From contig JAXLVB010000002.1 of assembly GCA_046329195.1 (NCBI GenBank), positions 2,294,001-2,358,000 on the forward strand: a DNA stretch of 64,000 nt, read 5' to 3'. The position numbers and the translations under genes were made by a program. Of the stretch, positions 1 to 7,973 are shown one piece after another (the stretch's first letter is position 1; each line of letters begins with the position of its first letter). This DNA is from JAXLVB01 sp046329195. Its GTDB lineage: Bacteria; Bacteroidota; Bacteroidia; Cytophagales; Spirosomataceae. A model generated the notes under the pieces. That model saw nothing but the letters and a program-made list of their open reading frames with translations, was not told the origin of the DNA and did no database searches.

Positions 1-1056
1 GAACTCCCCAACCAGTCGGCTTATTGCGAAACCTGTGCGGCCATCGGGAGCGTATTTTGGAACCAGCGGATGTTTTCGTTATACGGCGAAGCCAAGTATT
101 TTGACATCTTGGAACGGACGCTCTACAACGGCTTGATTTCGGGAATTGGCCTCGATGGAAAATCGTTTAACTACACCAATCCAATGGAATTTAACCTTCG
201 GAATGGCAAGGTTTCGGGCGAAAAAACTCGTGTGCCGTGGTTTGGGTGTTCGTGTTGTCCCACCAATATCAACCGACTGCTACCCTCAGTACCTGGTTAT
301 ATCTATGCCCAAGAAGGGAATCACGTTTACGTCAACTTGTTTGTAAGTAGCGAAACCAATGTTAGTTTGGCCAACATACCCGTCAGCGCCAAAAGTACAA
401 AAGTACAGAGCGTTGGAGTGAAAGTAAGTCAGCGGAGCAATTACCCTTGGGATGGCCATATCAAAATCAATGTAGAACCTCAGCGAAATGCCACCTTTCC
501 GCTTCATGTGCGTGTACCTGGCTGGGCTCGCAACGAAGCCTTCCCCACCGACTTATATGCTTTTGCGGATGCCTCCTCTGCTAAAATTGAGCTAAAAATC
601 AACGGACAACTTGTTGATATTCAACATCAAAACGGCTATTTGATTCTGGAGAGAGAATGGAAAAAAGGAGATGTGGTAGAATTGAATCTCCCGATGGAAG
701 TACGCCGAATCAAAGCTAATGAAAAGGTAAAAGCAGACGTCGGCAAGGTAGCATTACAGCGTGGACCGATGGTGTACTGCGCCGAATTCGCTGATAACAA
801 TGGCCGCACAAGTAATCTGATTCTACCTAACGACGTCAGCCTTACAGCCGAGTTTAAACCAGAGTTACTCAATGGCCTTACTGTTTTGAAAGGTACTGTT
901 CAAGCCGTACAAGTAACCAAAGGTGGCACTGCGCTCGAAACTACTAGCCAACCGTTTACGTTGATTCCTTACTACGCCCGCTCCAACCGTGGCGAAGGCG
1001 AAATGCGAGTATGGTTTCCGACCAAGATTGTTAATGCCGAATTGTTGACAGAGTAA
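1..1056 (+). CDS. Beta-L-arabinofuranosidase, GH127 family (3' part)
   Basis: The reading frame is open from base 1, so the N-terminal part of the catalytic barrel lies outside the window. GH127 enzymes release terminal beta-L-arabinofuranose from arabinan side chains and arabinoglycoproteins. The visible part starts just before the zinc/nucleophile region: CETC (Glu and Cys of the zinc site) lies at bases 28-39, and CSCCPTN, carrying the paired cysteines of which one is the nucleophile in this family, follows about 75 residues later. All four known zinc ligands (one Glu, three Cys) are therefore visible. The rest is the beta-sandwich C-terminal region, ending normally with TAA. A substrate other than arabinose is possible, because the old DUF1680 family is broad. 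Confidence 0.88.
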   Translation, partial: ELPNQSAYCETCAAIGSVFWNQRMFSLYGEAKYFDILERTLYNGLISGIGLDGKSFNYTNPMEFNLRNGKVSGEKTRVPWFGCSCCPTNINRLLPSVPGYIYAQEGNHVYVNLFVSSETNVSLANIPVSAKSTKVQSVGVKVSQRSNYPWDGHIKINVEPQRNATFPLHVRVPGWARNEAFPTDLYAFADASSAKIELKINGQLVDIQHQNGYLILEREWKKGDVVELNLPMEVRRIKANEKVKADVGKVALQRGPMVYCAEFADNNGRTSNLILPNDVSLTAEFKPELLNGLTVLKGTVQAVQVTKGGTALETTSQPFTLIPYYARSNRGEGEMRVWFPTKIVNAELLTE

Positions 1057-1083
1057 ACGCTAAAAGTAGCCTATGAAGACACC

Positions 1084-1109
1084 CGCCATGCCATGAAGAC
1101 AGCATGGCG
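1084..1109. terminator. Stem-loop after the GH127 gene
   Basis: A perfect 8-bp stem (CGCCATGC at 1084-1091, GCATGGCG at 1102-1109) with a 10-nt loop lies 28 bases after the GH127 stop codon and 30 bases before the helicase start. It has no T-run, so it may be a weak terminator or an RNA 3'-end stabiliser. Confidence 0.45.
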
Positions 1110-1138
1110 ACAATTATTACCCTTTAAACTGAATCCTT

Positions 1139-2404
1139 TTGACTTTTCAAGATTTTGATTTCGACGATAAGCTATTAGATGGCTTGTATTCGATGGGGTA
1201 CACCAAACCTACCCCCATTCAGGAACAAGCCATTCCGGTTATTCTTGAAAAACGTGATTTGATTGCCTGCGCACAAACGGGCACAGGCAAAACAGCTGCT
1301 TATTTATTGCCGGTTTTGCACAATATTATCAAAACACCTGAGCATCAGCGGCATTTGAACACCTTAGTACTAGCCCCAACTCGTGAATTAGCCATGCAAA
1401 TTGACCAGCAGATAGAAGGGCTGGGGTATTTTACAGGAGTAAGCTCCATACCTGTTTATGGCGGAGGCGACGGTTCGGCATGGAATCAGCAGAAAAAAGC
1501 ATTGGACGAAGGCGCCGATGTGATTATTGCCACGCCAGGCCGCTTGATTGCGCTCTTTCAAATGGGAGCTGTCAACTTCAACCAACTTCAACATTTGGTG
1601 CTCGACGAAGCCGATCGAATGCTAGACATGGGTTTTTATGAGGACATCATCAAAATCATTAGTTATTTACCCAAACGTCGGCAAACGCTTCTGTTTTCGG
1701 CTACTATGCCGCCCAAGATTCGGACTTTAGCCAATACCATCCTGTCTGACCCAGCGCAAATTAACATTGCTATTTCTAAACCCGCCGATGGTATTTTGCA
1801 ACAAGTTTACTCTGTTTATGACAAGCAAAAAGTAAAACTGCTGACTCACCTTCTCAAAGCAGGGAACTACGATAGTGTGATTATTTTTGCCTCGACCAAA
1901 GAAAACGTTAAAAATCTGGACAATGAGCTACGTCGTACTGGGCTGGTAGCCAAAGCATTTCACTCTGATTTAGAGCAAAAACAACGAGAAGACATCTTAA
2001 GAGAGTTTAAAAACAAGAGCCTACCCATTTTGATTGGGACTGATATTTTGTCGAGAGGCATCGACGTAGAGGGCATTAGTTTGGTCATCAATTTCAATGT
2101 ACCTCACGACCCCGAAGACTACGTTCACCGCATTGGCCGAACGGCACGTGCCGATACCACAGGCACGGCCATCACGTTTATCAATGAAAAAGAACAGCGT
2201 AAATTTGCTTCTATCGAACGACTCATCGGTAAAGAAATACTCCGCATGCCACTGCCTGCAAACCTAGGCGAAGCACCCAACTTACAAACTCAACCACAGT
2301 CTAAGCCCAAAAAGAATTTCAAAAAGAAGCCTTTTAAAGGTAAAAAACACCCCAAAAAGCCAAGCGGAGAACAAGGAACATCCTCCCCAAAACCCCAACA
2401 ATAG
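1139..2404 (+). CDS. DEAD-box ATP-dependent RNA helicase (RhlE-type)
   Basis: This is an ATP-dependent RNA unwinding enzyme, probably acting in ribosome assembly or RNA decay at low temperature. The motifs appear in order: Q motif (PTPIQEQ, about residue 24), Walker A AQTGTGKT (45-52), PTRELA, TPGR, DEAD (about 155), SAT, then RGID and HRIGRTAR in the second RecA domain. The tail after about residue 375 is lysine-rich and low in complexity, typical of RhlE-like proteins that use a basic tail to hold RNA. The start is TTG at 1139. An in-frame TGA at 1130-1132 excludes any upstream start, and the next Met lies inside the Q-motif region, so TTG is well supported. The sugar kinase gene follows after 27 bases, probably in the same transcript. 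Confidence 0.93.
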   Translation: MTFQDFDFDDKLLDGLYSMGYTKPTPIQEQAIPVILEKRDLIACAQTGTGKTAAYLLPVLHNIIKTPEHQRHLNTLVLAPTRELAMQIDQQIEGLGYFTGVSSIPVYGGGDGSAWNQQKKALDEGADVIIATPGRLIALFQMGAVNFNQLQHLVLDEADRMLDMGFYEDIIKIISYLPKRRQTLLFSATMPPKIRTLANTILSDPAQINIAISKPADGILQQVYSVYDKQKVKLLTHLLKAGNYDSVIIFASTKENVKNLDNELRRTGLVAKAFHSDLEQKQREDILREFKNKSLPILIGTDILSRGIDVEGISLVINFNVPHDPEDYVHRIGRTARADTTGTAITFINEKEQRKFASIERLIGKEILRMPLPANLGEAPNLQTQPQSKPKKNFKKKPFKGKKHPKKPSGEQGTSSPKPQQ

Positions 2405-2431
2405 CCAACGGGTATTGAGCAAACTTTTCAA

Positions 2432-3424
2432 ATGACTACCACCGAAATTTCTTCTATTTTTGATAAAATCAGCGGCTTACGAATCGGCGTCATTGGCGAT
2501 TTTGCTATAGATTTTTACTATGATGTTGAGAAAAATACGGATGAATTTTCAATTGAAACGCTCAAAGAAGTGCATTGGGGGAGTCGAGCTCGAACCTCGT
2601 TGGGCGGTGCGGGCAATGTAGTCCAGAACCTTGCTGCCTTGGGTGTGGGCCAAATCGCCGTTTTTGGTTGTATTGGCCCTGACCTCTTTGGGCGAGAAAT
2701 GGTATATCTACTTCAGCAACTAGAGGCGAACTGTACGTATCTACAAACCGTACCGACAGGTTGGGAAACCAATACCTACACTAAGCCCCTGTGCCAACAA
2801 GTAGAAGATAACCGCTTGGATTTTGGAGGAAAAAATAAACTTTCTCCTCCCTTTTTTGAACAACTTTTGGCAGATTTAGACCAAGCCTTGCCCCTACTTA
2901 ATGTTCTGATTATCAACCAACAGTTCAGTAACCCACTGCTCAATACCCATCGGCTCAAGCAGCTAAACGAAGTAATCAGACAGCACCCTCATTGCTTGTA
3001 TGTGGCAGACATGCGTGCCGTGGGTCAATATACGCAAGGAGTGACTTTGAAAGTAAATACTTCAGAGCTTTCGGCTATGTTAGGTATCGCCCTGCTTGAT
3101 GCCTCAGATGAAAAAGCCTGTATTGAGCATGGTAAACGCTTATCCTTGCGACTTCAAGAACCACTTCTAATTACCCGAGGCGAGCAGGGCATCCTCTATT
3201 TAGATGCCAATTCGATTCACTCCGTGCCAGCGATTCCCTTAGACGAACCCATCGATACCGTAGGAGCAGGAGACACGGTAGTGGCTTCGTTTGCTGCGGC
3301 GAGAGGTACGGGTGCTACGCTCCCGCAAGCCCTCCAACTGGCCAACTTGGCCGCTGCCGTTACGGTCAAAAAACTCAACCAAACAGGCACGGCTACCCTC
3401 CAAGAAATTTTGGAGCTGTGCTAA
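2432..3424 (+). CDS. PfkB-family carbohydrate kinase (HldE kinase-domain-like)
   Basis: This is a ribokinase-fold sugar kinase of 330 residues. The N-terminal glycine-rich substrate motif (SLGGAGNVVQNLAALG, about residues 55-70) and the C-terminal PfkB signature DTVGAGDT (about 275), which carries the catalytic Asp and the anion hole, are both intact. The overall layout resembles the kinase half of HldE/RfaE, which phosphorylates heptose 7-phosphate, but no cytidylyltransferase half is fused and no heptose genes are nearby, so the substrate is open. It lies close behind the helicase gene and is followed by a weak hairpin. Confidence 0.85.
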   Translation: MTTTEISSIFDKISGLRIGVIGDFAIDFYYDVEKNTDEFSIETLKEVHWGSRARTSLGGAGNVVQNLAALGVGQIAVFGCIGPDLFGREMVYLLQQLEANCTYLQTVPTGWETNTYTKPLCQQVEDNRLDFGGKNKLSPPFFEQLLADLDQALPLLNVLIINQQFSNPLLNTHRLKQLNEVIRQHPHCLYVADMRAVGQYTQGVTLKVNTSELSAMLGIALLDASDEKACIEHGKRLSLRLQEPLLITRGEQGILYLDANSIHSVPAIPLDEPIDTVGAGDTVVASFAAARGTGATLPQALQLANLAAAVTVKKLNQTGTATLQEILELC

Positions 3425-3436
3425 TTTCGTTTTGTC

Positions 3437-3461
3437 ATCCTCAAACTTTTCTAGTGAGGAT
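3437..3461. terminator. Weak stem-loop after the sugar kinase gene
   Basis: A 7-bp stem (ATCCTCA at 3437-3443, TGAGGAT at 3455-3461) begins 13 bases after the kinase stop. No clear T-run follows, so it is a possible terminator only. Confidence 0.3.
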
Positions 3462-3603
3462 AACTTCAAAAAGAAGAAAATTTAGGGAAGTAGGCACTCT
3501 TTAATGCGCTGGTGAGCAGTAAAAACTGAATATCGTGTTGGTACATGGGTTTAGTTTTTAGTTGATTATCATTAATTTTTGCCGACTTTTGCTTGCGCCT
3601 GTT

Positions 3604-3802
3604 TGTTGGTGAAAAACACCATAGCCGTCAGGCTAACGCATTTTCACCTCACCCCCAACCCCTCTCCATACCGGATAGGGGAGCTAAGTGCTTGATTTTC
3701 AAAGTTCTTCTCAGCAGGAGAAGGATTTAGGATGAGGTGAAATGAGCCCGATAATCAATAATTTACCTCTTAACCTGACGGCTATGGTGAAAAACACCAA
3801 CA
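3604..3802. repeat. Nested palindromic, MITE-like element (199 bp)
   Basis: Outer arms TGTTGGTG (3604-3611) and CACCAACA (3795-3802) are perfect complements. Inner arms CACCATAGCCGTCAGG (3617-3632) and CCTGACGGCTATGGTG (3774-3789) pair over 16 of 16 bases. Only a five-A spacer in each arm is unpaired. Within it, a second imperfect hairpin pairs 3645-3667 (a C-rich strand) with 3717-3739, with five mismatches in 23. Nothing in it codes for protein. The C-rich strand resembles intergenic palindromes common in Bacteroidota and cyanobacteria (from memory). It ends 11 bases before the truncated JAMM-like reading frame, so it may have broken that gene. No clear target-site duplication is visible. 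Confidence 0.7.
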
Positions 3803-3812
3803 ACGGAGGAAT

Positions 3813-4001
3813 GTGATATTTGGTGATACACCCAAAAATGCAGTTTCAAGATTGCATACTCACCCATACGATAAGAGTTCTGATGAAGAGCCATCAGATT
3901 GGGATCGAACTTACCATAGAACTATAAATAATTATTATAATGTCGTTGTTGGGTATCAAAACATCTATTTTTATCAGCAATATGGGGCAATAGTAATTTA
4001 A
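3813..4001 (+). pseudogene. C-terminal remnant of a JAMM/MPN-like protein
   Basis: A 62-residue frame beginning with GTG contains SRLHTHPYDKSSDEEPSDWD, which resembles the metal-binding core of JAMM/MPN peptidases (His-x-His, then Ser-x2-Asp). The spacing between the second His and the Ser is ten residues rather than the usual seven. The upstream Glu helix and beta-sheet of that fold are missing; the frame stays open upstream only to 3774, inside the palindromic element. It is therefore best read as the 3' end of a gene cut by that element. JAMM domains are known at the C-termini of polymorphic toxins, and the AT-rich unknown gene behind it would fit an immunity gene, but this is inference. 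Confidence 0.4.
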
Positions 4002-4032
4002 TTAAAGTTTCTAAATTCAATACTTTTAAAAA

Positions 4033-4635
4033 ATGAGACTTTCTATCAAATATATAACAGTCATAATAGTGTTACTTGGTTGTAATCAATCAAAGCCTAT
4101 TGCTGAAAATGGTTTTGTAACTAAAACACAAAATAAAAAAAAATTAAGTGGCTTGAGAAATTACATAAATTCAAAAACTTCATTTTTGAAAGACACAGAA
4201 GCCACGTTTTCTAATGGACAATATGAGGAGATATATTCATTTACAGTTATTCAGCCTCATACTTCAAGTTTTATATTAAAGGTAGAAGTTTTAAAAAATC
4301 AACCTATTCTTAAATATATATATTTAAATAAAAGCAAGAAAATAGATTGTAAAATTATATCACTAAATGAAAAGAATTGTCTTTCTAAAGAGTCATTTTT
4401 AACAAGAATCCGTAAATTCAATTACTCGGAATTAAAAAACTGGGATGATGATTTTTCTAAGTATGCTGACCCAACTATAATTTTAGTAGAGGTATTTGAA
4501 GATAAAAAACAAATAGAGGTGGTAGAGCTATACCGAAAAGACTCAAATTTACCAAAAGTATTAACACTGTATGATATAATAGATTCAATTATGTGTTACA
4601 TACCCCAAAAAATAATCCTACAAAAATCTGATTGA
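4033..4635 (+). CDS. Putative lipoprotein of unknown function
   Basis: This 200-residue protein starts with a short basic region and a hydrophobic stretch ending in the lipobox LLGC (Cys near residue 17), so it is probably an envelope lipoprotein. The mature part is Lys/Ser/Ile-rich with no family I recognise. The gene is clearly more AT-rich than the flanking helicase and dehydrogenase genes. It begins 31 bases after the JAMM-like remnant, so it could be its partner, for example an immunity protein. No catalytic motif is visible. Confidence 0.6.
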   Translation: MRLSIKYITVIIVLLGCNQSKPIAENGFVTKTQNKKKLSGLRNYINSKTSFLKDTEATFSNGQYEEIYSFTVIQPHTSSFILKVEVLKNQPILKYIYLNKSKKIDCKIISLNEKNCLSKESFLTRIRKFNYSELKNWDDDFSKYADPTIILVEVFEDKKQIEVVELYRKDSNLPKVLTLYDIIDSIMCYIPQKIILQKSD

Positions 4636-4883
4636 GTAAGAATAGAAAAGCCCCGCTCGACCCCTAACTGTCCGTAGTCTTTTTTGACTTCGGGTGGGGA
4701 ATGAAAAAGAGCATCTGTGATGCGGTAAGTACCAAGTTATTAAGAATTTAGAAAATAAATGGCAGTAAAGGTCTTGTCTCTATAAGCTATCTTTTTTGAG
4801 CTTGACCGTGTCTAAGACACTATTTTTCATTTGTAATCCGTAGTCAAAACAGACTCCGCACAGCGGGGGTAGTTGGTAGTAGT

Positions 4884-4907
4884 GTAGTCAGTGAGGACAC
4901 TGACTAC
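4884..4907. repeat. Perfect 10-bp hairpin in a repeat-rich gap (4636-4960)
   Basis: GTAGTCAGTG (4884-4893) and CACTGACTAC (4898-4907) form a perfect stem around a four-base loop. The string CCGTAGTC occurs upstream at about 4670 and 4840, and variants of GACTCCGC/GCGGAGTC flank the hairpin, so the 325-base gap holds a cluster of related short palindromes. No gene is supported here. Confidence 0.55.
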
Positions 4908-4960
4908 GGCGGAGTCCAAAGGTTTATTATCATTACAAACCCTGACATTGTTGAGTACTG

Positions 4961-5533
4961 ATGAAATTAAAACTTGTATTTTTGGTATTGACAGCCTTAA
5001 TAATTTATAGCTGTAAGACATCAAAGAAATTATCCTTGTCGAGAGGAGAAGTTAATGATGCTATTCAAGACGCTATTGCAGATTTTTTACGGACTAAGAA
5101 AATCCTTGCAAAACAAGATAGTGTATTTTCAATTTATGTTGAAAATATAAATGATGATGTATTGGGTATTGGAATTTCAGGGGAAAGAGATAAAATTGCT
5201 CTATTTACAAAAAATGAAATAGATTATGATTATCGCCTTTTTCCCACAAGAATTTATGAACAAAATGGGAAAATGTTTTTTTGGAAAGACTCAACAGCTA
5301 GCGTTTCAAAGGAAGTAATAGACAAATTATATGCTTTGAATAGAGTGGATACTACTGTTTACCAAAAGAAATTCCCTGAGAGAACCATTGATGAAATGCA
5401 AAAAGTTGTTCATTATTATTATTGCAAGAATAATCTAAATAGCTATCAAAAGAAGAAAACAAGCATAGCAATGTTTAGATATGAAATTCCAAAGATAGAA
5501 TGTAAAAAGTCCTCCGTTAAGAGTAGTCTGTGA
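4961..5533 (+). CDS. Putative lipoprotein of unknown function
   Basis: This 190-residue protein has an N-terminal signal with the lipobox IYSC (Cys about residue 18), so it is predicted to be lipid-anchored. The mature protein is charged, with a low-complexity Lys/Ser tail, and matches no family I know. Like the lipoprotein gene before it, it lies in the AT-rich patch bordered by palindromes. The two proteins share a similar size and style (short signal, lipobox, mixed Lys-rich body) but no obvious alignment, so I do not call them paralogues. Confidence 0.6.
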   Translation: MKLKLVFLVLTALIIYSCKTSKKLSLSRGEVNDAIQDAIADFLRTKKILAKQDSVFSIYVENINDDVLGIGISGERDKIALFTKNEIDYDYRLFPTRIYEQNGKMFFWKDSTASVSKEVIDKLYALNRVDTTVYQKKFPERTIDEMQKVVHYYYCKNNLNSYQKKKTSIAMFRYEIPKIECKKSSVKSSL

Positions 5534-6012
5534 CTACATTTAAGAGTAGCAAGAACTTAGTTCTGTGAGCGTAGAGAGACAAACATTTAAATGAGTTTTT
5601 GATAAAATATTATTATGTTGATTATCACTACGTTGAAAAAGAGTTTGTATTAAGTGTTTCGCAAGGCATTACGGATAATGAATGAAAAACCCCGTTGTGC
5701 GTAGTGTTCGATTGAACACTGCGTACCAAAGATAGATAGCCGTCTGCGACGGCCTACCAAACGACCTTGACAAGAAAAAATCCGTGCTGTCATATCATGT
5801 CTAGCTCCAATAGCCCTTTTTGGTTATTCATGTAATCTCGTGCCGATGAAAAACGATATGCCCCTCTCAGAAATTTTGCAACTTTGTTGATTACTAACCC
5901 GAATTGCTTTTGTCTGCCAGAAGTAAAAAGAAAAATGTAGGGAAGTGATGCCATTCTTTTGAAGGGCTGTCAAGGAAACCAGCCTTTCAAAAAGCATGGT
6001 AAGGAGCACCCG
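5534..6012. other. Non-coding gap with two short hairpins
   Basis: This 479-base stretch holds a 10-bp hairpin with one G-T pair (CGTAGTGTTC at 5700-5709 with GAACACTGCG at 5714-5723) and a perfect 6-bp hairpin with a 3-base loop (GCCGTC at 5739-5744, GACGGC at 5748-5753). Both resemble the short mobile palindromes around 4.9 kb. A short leftward frame at 5824-6009 has no recognisable protein features, and I do not call it a gene. Confidence 0.5.
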
Positions 6013-6261
6013 TTAGGCCATCTTCCGCTTACCTAACTCCTCTTGGATTTTTTTGACAAAACGCCAATTAACAAGAGCAATGCAGATTAGCCCTAATGGG
6101 TTTAAAAAATCAAGGTTTGTACCCTTATTGATGGCCATAAACACATTGTACGAAACCGTAAGGGTAAACAATGCTGCTGACATAATGACAAATACCTTGA
6201 ACATTTTTTCTTTACGTTGTAACTCCTCAACGCTCAGCTCCGAAAAGTCTCTGATTTTCAT
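6013..6261 (-). CDS. Small two-helix membrane protein, paralogue 1 of 3
   Basis: This 82-residue protein opens with a charged amphipathic segment (FSELSVEELQRKEKMFK), followed by two transmembrane segments (about residues 23-44 and 51-67) and a basic tail, which predicts both ends in the cytoplasm. The start motif (D/N)-x-SE-(L/M)-SVEELQ-(R/K)-x-EK recurs in the next two genes, so the three form a tandem paralogous family. There is a single Cys (ICIAL), so a redox role is not supported. The function is unknown. It is the last gene of a leftward set of three, 45 bases after the middle one. Confidence 0.75.
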   Translation of the reverse strand: MKIRDFSELSVEELQRKEKMFKVFVIMSAALFTLTVSYNVFMAINKGTNLDFLNPLGLICIALVNWRFVKKIQEELGKRKMA

Positions 6262-6306
6262 GTTATTATTGGGTTAGAGGTTCAATACAATCTCTGAAGT
6301 TGTTAG

Positions 6307-6555
6307 TTAAGCACCATTTCTGGACTTTAGCTCCGTTTTTATTTGCTTGAGTGTATTCCAATTTAATATTACAATTGGTAGTAACGTCAACGGAAAAACA
6401 AGAGAAGAACTTGGCTTTTCTTTGAAAGCCAAAAAAACATTGATACACAGCAATGCAATGACTATTCCTATCAATAAACCTAGCAGAAATTTTTGCGTTT
6501 TCTCTTGTTTTTGCAGTTCTTGGACGCTCATCTCGGAAAAATTCTTAGTTTTCAT
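6307..6555 (-). CDS. Small two-helix membrane protein, paralogue 2 of 3
   Basis: This 82-residue member of the tandem family begins with the helix FSEMSVQELQKQEKTQK, then two hydrophobic segments (about 26-46 and 53-68) separated by a short polar loop, and ends with a basic tail resembling WNTLKQIKTELKSRNGA. It is close to paralogue 3 in both ends and more divergent in the membrane segments, which suggests duplication followed by drift of the helices. Function unknown. Confidence 0.75.
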   Translation of the reverse strand: MKTKNFSEMSVQELQKQEKTQKFLLGLLIGIVIALLCINVFLAFKEKPSSSLVFPLTLLPIVILNWNTLKQIKTELKSRNGA

Positions 6556-6597
6556 AGAGTTGTGGGTTTAAGTGGTTCAACAAATGCTTTGACGGAT

Positions 6598-6852
6598 TTA
6601 CAGTATCGTTCTGGAATCTAACTCAGCTTTTATCTTCTTGATGGTGTTCCAGTTTACAGCCAAAAAGGCCAGGTTAATCAGCACAATGGGCATTAGAGCC
6701 AATGGAATAGTAAGGGAACCATCACTAATCACTAAAAATACAAGAAGCGCCGCTAACACTGTAACAATTCCTGCCGAAACGCCCGTAACCGTCTTTAGTG
6801 TTTTTTCTTGCTTTTGCAGCTCTTCGACGCTCATTTCCGATAAATTTTTCAT
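6598..6852 (-). CDS. Small two-helix membrane protein, paralogue 3 of 3
   Basis: This 84-residue protein is the first gene of the leftward set, 174 bases from the divergent LuxR-type regulator. It shows the same plan: N-terminal EMSVEELQKQEKTLK helix, two membrane segments (about 19-43 and 48-67), and the C-terminal NTIKKIKAELDSR helix. It has no cysteine. A -7 type box lies just upstream on the minus strand, and two matching palindromes sit between it and the regulator, so the trio is probably controlled by that regulator (inference). Confidence 0.75.
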   Translation of the reverse strand: MKNLSEMSVEELQKQEKTLKTVTGVSAGIVTVLAALLVFLVISDGSLTIPLALMPIVLINLAFLAVNWNTIKKIKAELDSRTIL

Positions 6853-6879
6853 TTAAGTAGTAGTTTTGGTTTTCTGCAC

Positions 6880-6887
6880 CAAATATA
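6880..6887 (-). promoter_or_regulatory. Possible -7 box for the three small membrane genes
   Basis: The plus strand reads CAAATATA, which is TATATTTG on the minus strand and fits the Bacteroidota -7 consensus TAnnTTTG. It ends about 27 bases before the ATG at 6852. No good -33 TTG is seen at the usual spacing. Confidence 0.45.
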
Positions 6888-6909
6888 TTTAGCCCCAACG
6901 TTATTGTAA

Positions 6910-6963
6910 CTACCCCTTTTGGTAGTATTTGCTCTGTCCCCCAAAAACTACCCAAAAGGGTAG
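6910..6963. promoter_or_regulatory. Two identical-plan palindromes (CTACC-N6-GGTAG) in a divergent promoter
   Basis: Site A (6910-6925) and site B (6948-6963) are both 16-bp palindromes of the form CTACC-N6-GGTAG; in site B the symmetry extends to CTACCC/GGGTAG. Their centres are 38 bp apart. They lie between the three small membrane-protein genes and the LuxR-type regulator and are not followed by T-runs, so operators for a dimeric regulator are more likely than terminators. The neighbouring LuxR protein is the obvious candidate (inference). Confidence 0.5.
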
Positions 6964-7026
6964 ATTTAGCTTTTTTGAACGCAAAAATCTTTCTACTTTT
7001 AATCAAACTATTGATGGATACCTATC

Positions 7027-7785
7027 ATGAAAAACAAAAGTGCTTTTTTCGACCACCGAAACACCATTCATCGAGTATCGGAAGAAGAAGAAATCCAAAA
7101 ACATGACTATCTAAAGCCCATTGAGGCATTTGCAAGAGCCACTAATAGTAGTGTGTATGTGATTGACTACATGGCACAAGGCTTCGAGTTTGTATCGGAT
7201 AACCCTCTTTTTTTGTGTGGAAATACTCCCATCGAAGTGTTGGCACTAGGCTACGACTATTATTTTAAATACGTCCCTCCCAAAGACCTCGAATTATTAT
7301 TAAAAATCAACGACATAGGCTTCAGTTTTTATGAAAAAATCCCCTTAAATGACCGCCTCAACTATTCCATTTCTTATGATTTCCATCTTAAAAATCACCT
7401 TGGAAAAATCTTATTAGTGAATCAAAAATTAACCCCTTTGTTTTTGACCAACGAAGGTAAAATCTGGAAAGCAATTTGCATTGTCTCTGTCTCAACGGAG
7501 CGAACAGCTGGAAATATTAAGATTTATAAGTACAATGAAAACAAGGTATATACCTACAACTTAAGTACTAATGTGTGGGAAATCGAAAAGAAAGTAAGTC
7601 TTACGAAACGGGAAATAGAAATCCTTCAACATTCGATTCGAGGACTCACCATAACCGAAATTGCAGAGGCCATTTTTGTAAGCCCTGATACGGTAAAATT
7701 TCACCGAAAAAAAATATTTGAGAAACTGGCAGTAACCAATATCACCGAAGCCATTGCGTATGCTACTAATAATGGCCTTTTTTGA
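7027..7785 (+). CDS. LuxR-type transcription regulator with PAS-like N-terminus
   Basis: The last 65 residues form a GerE/LuxR helix-turn-helix (LTKREIEILQHSIRGLTITE, then SPDTVKFHRKKIFEKL, about residues 190-245). The N-terminal 180 residues have no receiver-domain Asp pattern and look like a PAS-like sensory region, a common architecture in Bacteroidota. It would be a cytoplasmic DNA-binding regulator. The gene is divergent from the three small membrane-protein genes, with paired palindromes between, suggesting local control and possibly self-control. A loose promoter (TTTG at 6974, TACTTTTA at 6994) precedes it. Confidence 0.83.
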   Translation: MKNKSAFFDHRNTIHRVSEEEEIQKHDYLKPIEAFARATNSSVYVIDYMAQGFEFVSDNPLFLCGNTPIEVLALGYDYYFKYVPPKDLELLLKINDIGFSFYEKIPLNDRLNYSISYDFHLKNHLGKILLVNQKLTPLFLTNEGKIWKAICIVSVSTERTAGNIKIYKYNENKVYTYNLSTNVWEIEKKVSLTKREIEILQHSIRGLTITEIAEAIFVSPDTVKFHRKKIFEKLAVTNITEAIAYATNNGLF

Positions 7786-7973
7786 TAACGTGATGACTTT
7801 TGTATTGTCAAATGTTCGAAGAACCGCTATGGTTTGGAGAATACACCAAATTTGGAAATACCCTTATTATTCAACTATTTCTACCTCTTCTCCCATTTTC
7901 TAATCATCCTTGTTGTACTTTAGCTACTAATCGTGCTACATTCGTGCATTCATGGCAAGATAAAACAACCAAT

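Noticed and set aside
5824..6009. Leftward 61-codon open frame
   Set aside because: No family resemblance, no promoter, odd composition, and it sits in repeat-rich intergenic DNA. It could be a remnant, but there is nothing to support a gene.
6013..6852. Redox-active disulfide protein role for the small membrane paralogues
   Set aside because: I recall such a database label for similar small proteins, but these have at most one Cys each, inside a membrane segment, so no disulfide chemistry is supported.
7800..7973. N-terminal extension of the AGE-family epimerase from an upstream start
   Set aside because: The 58 extra codons do not resemble this family or a signal peptide with a clear cleavage site; the ATG at 7974 gives the standard length and N-terminus.
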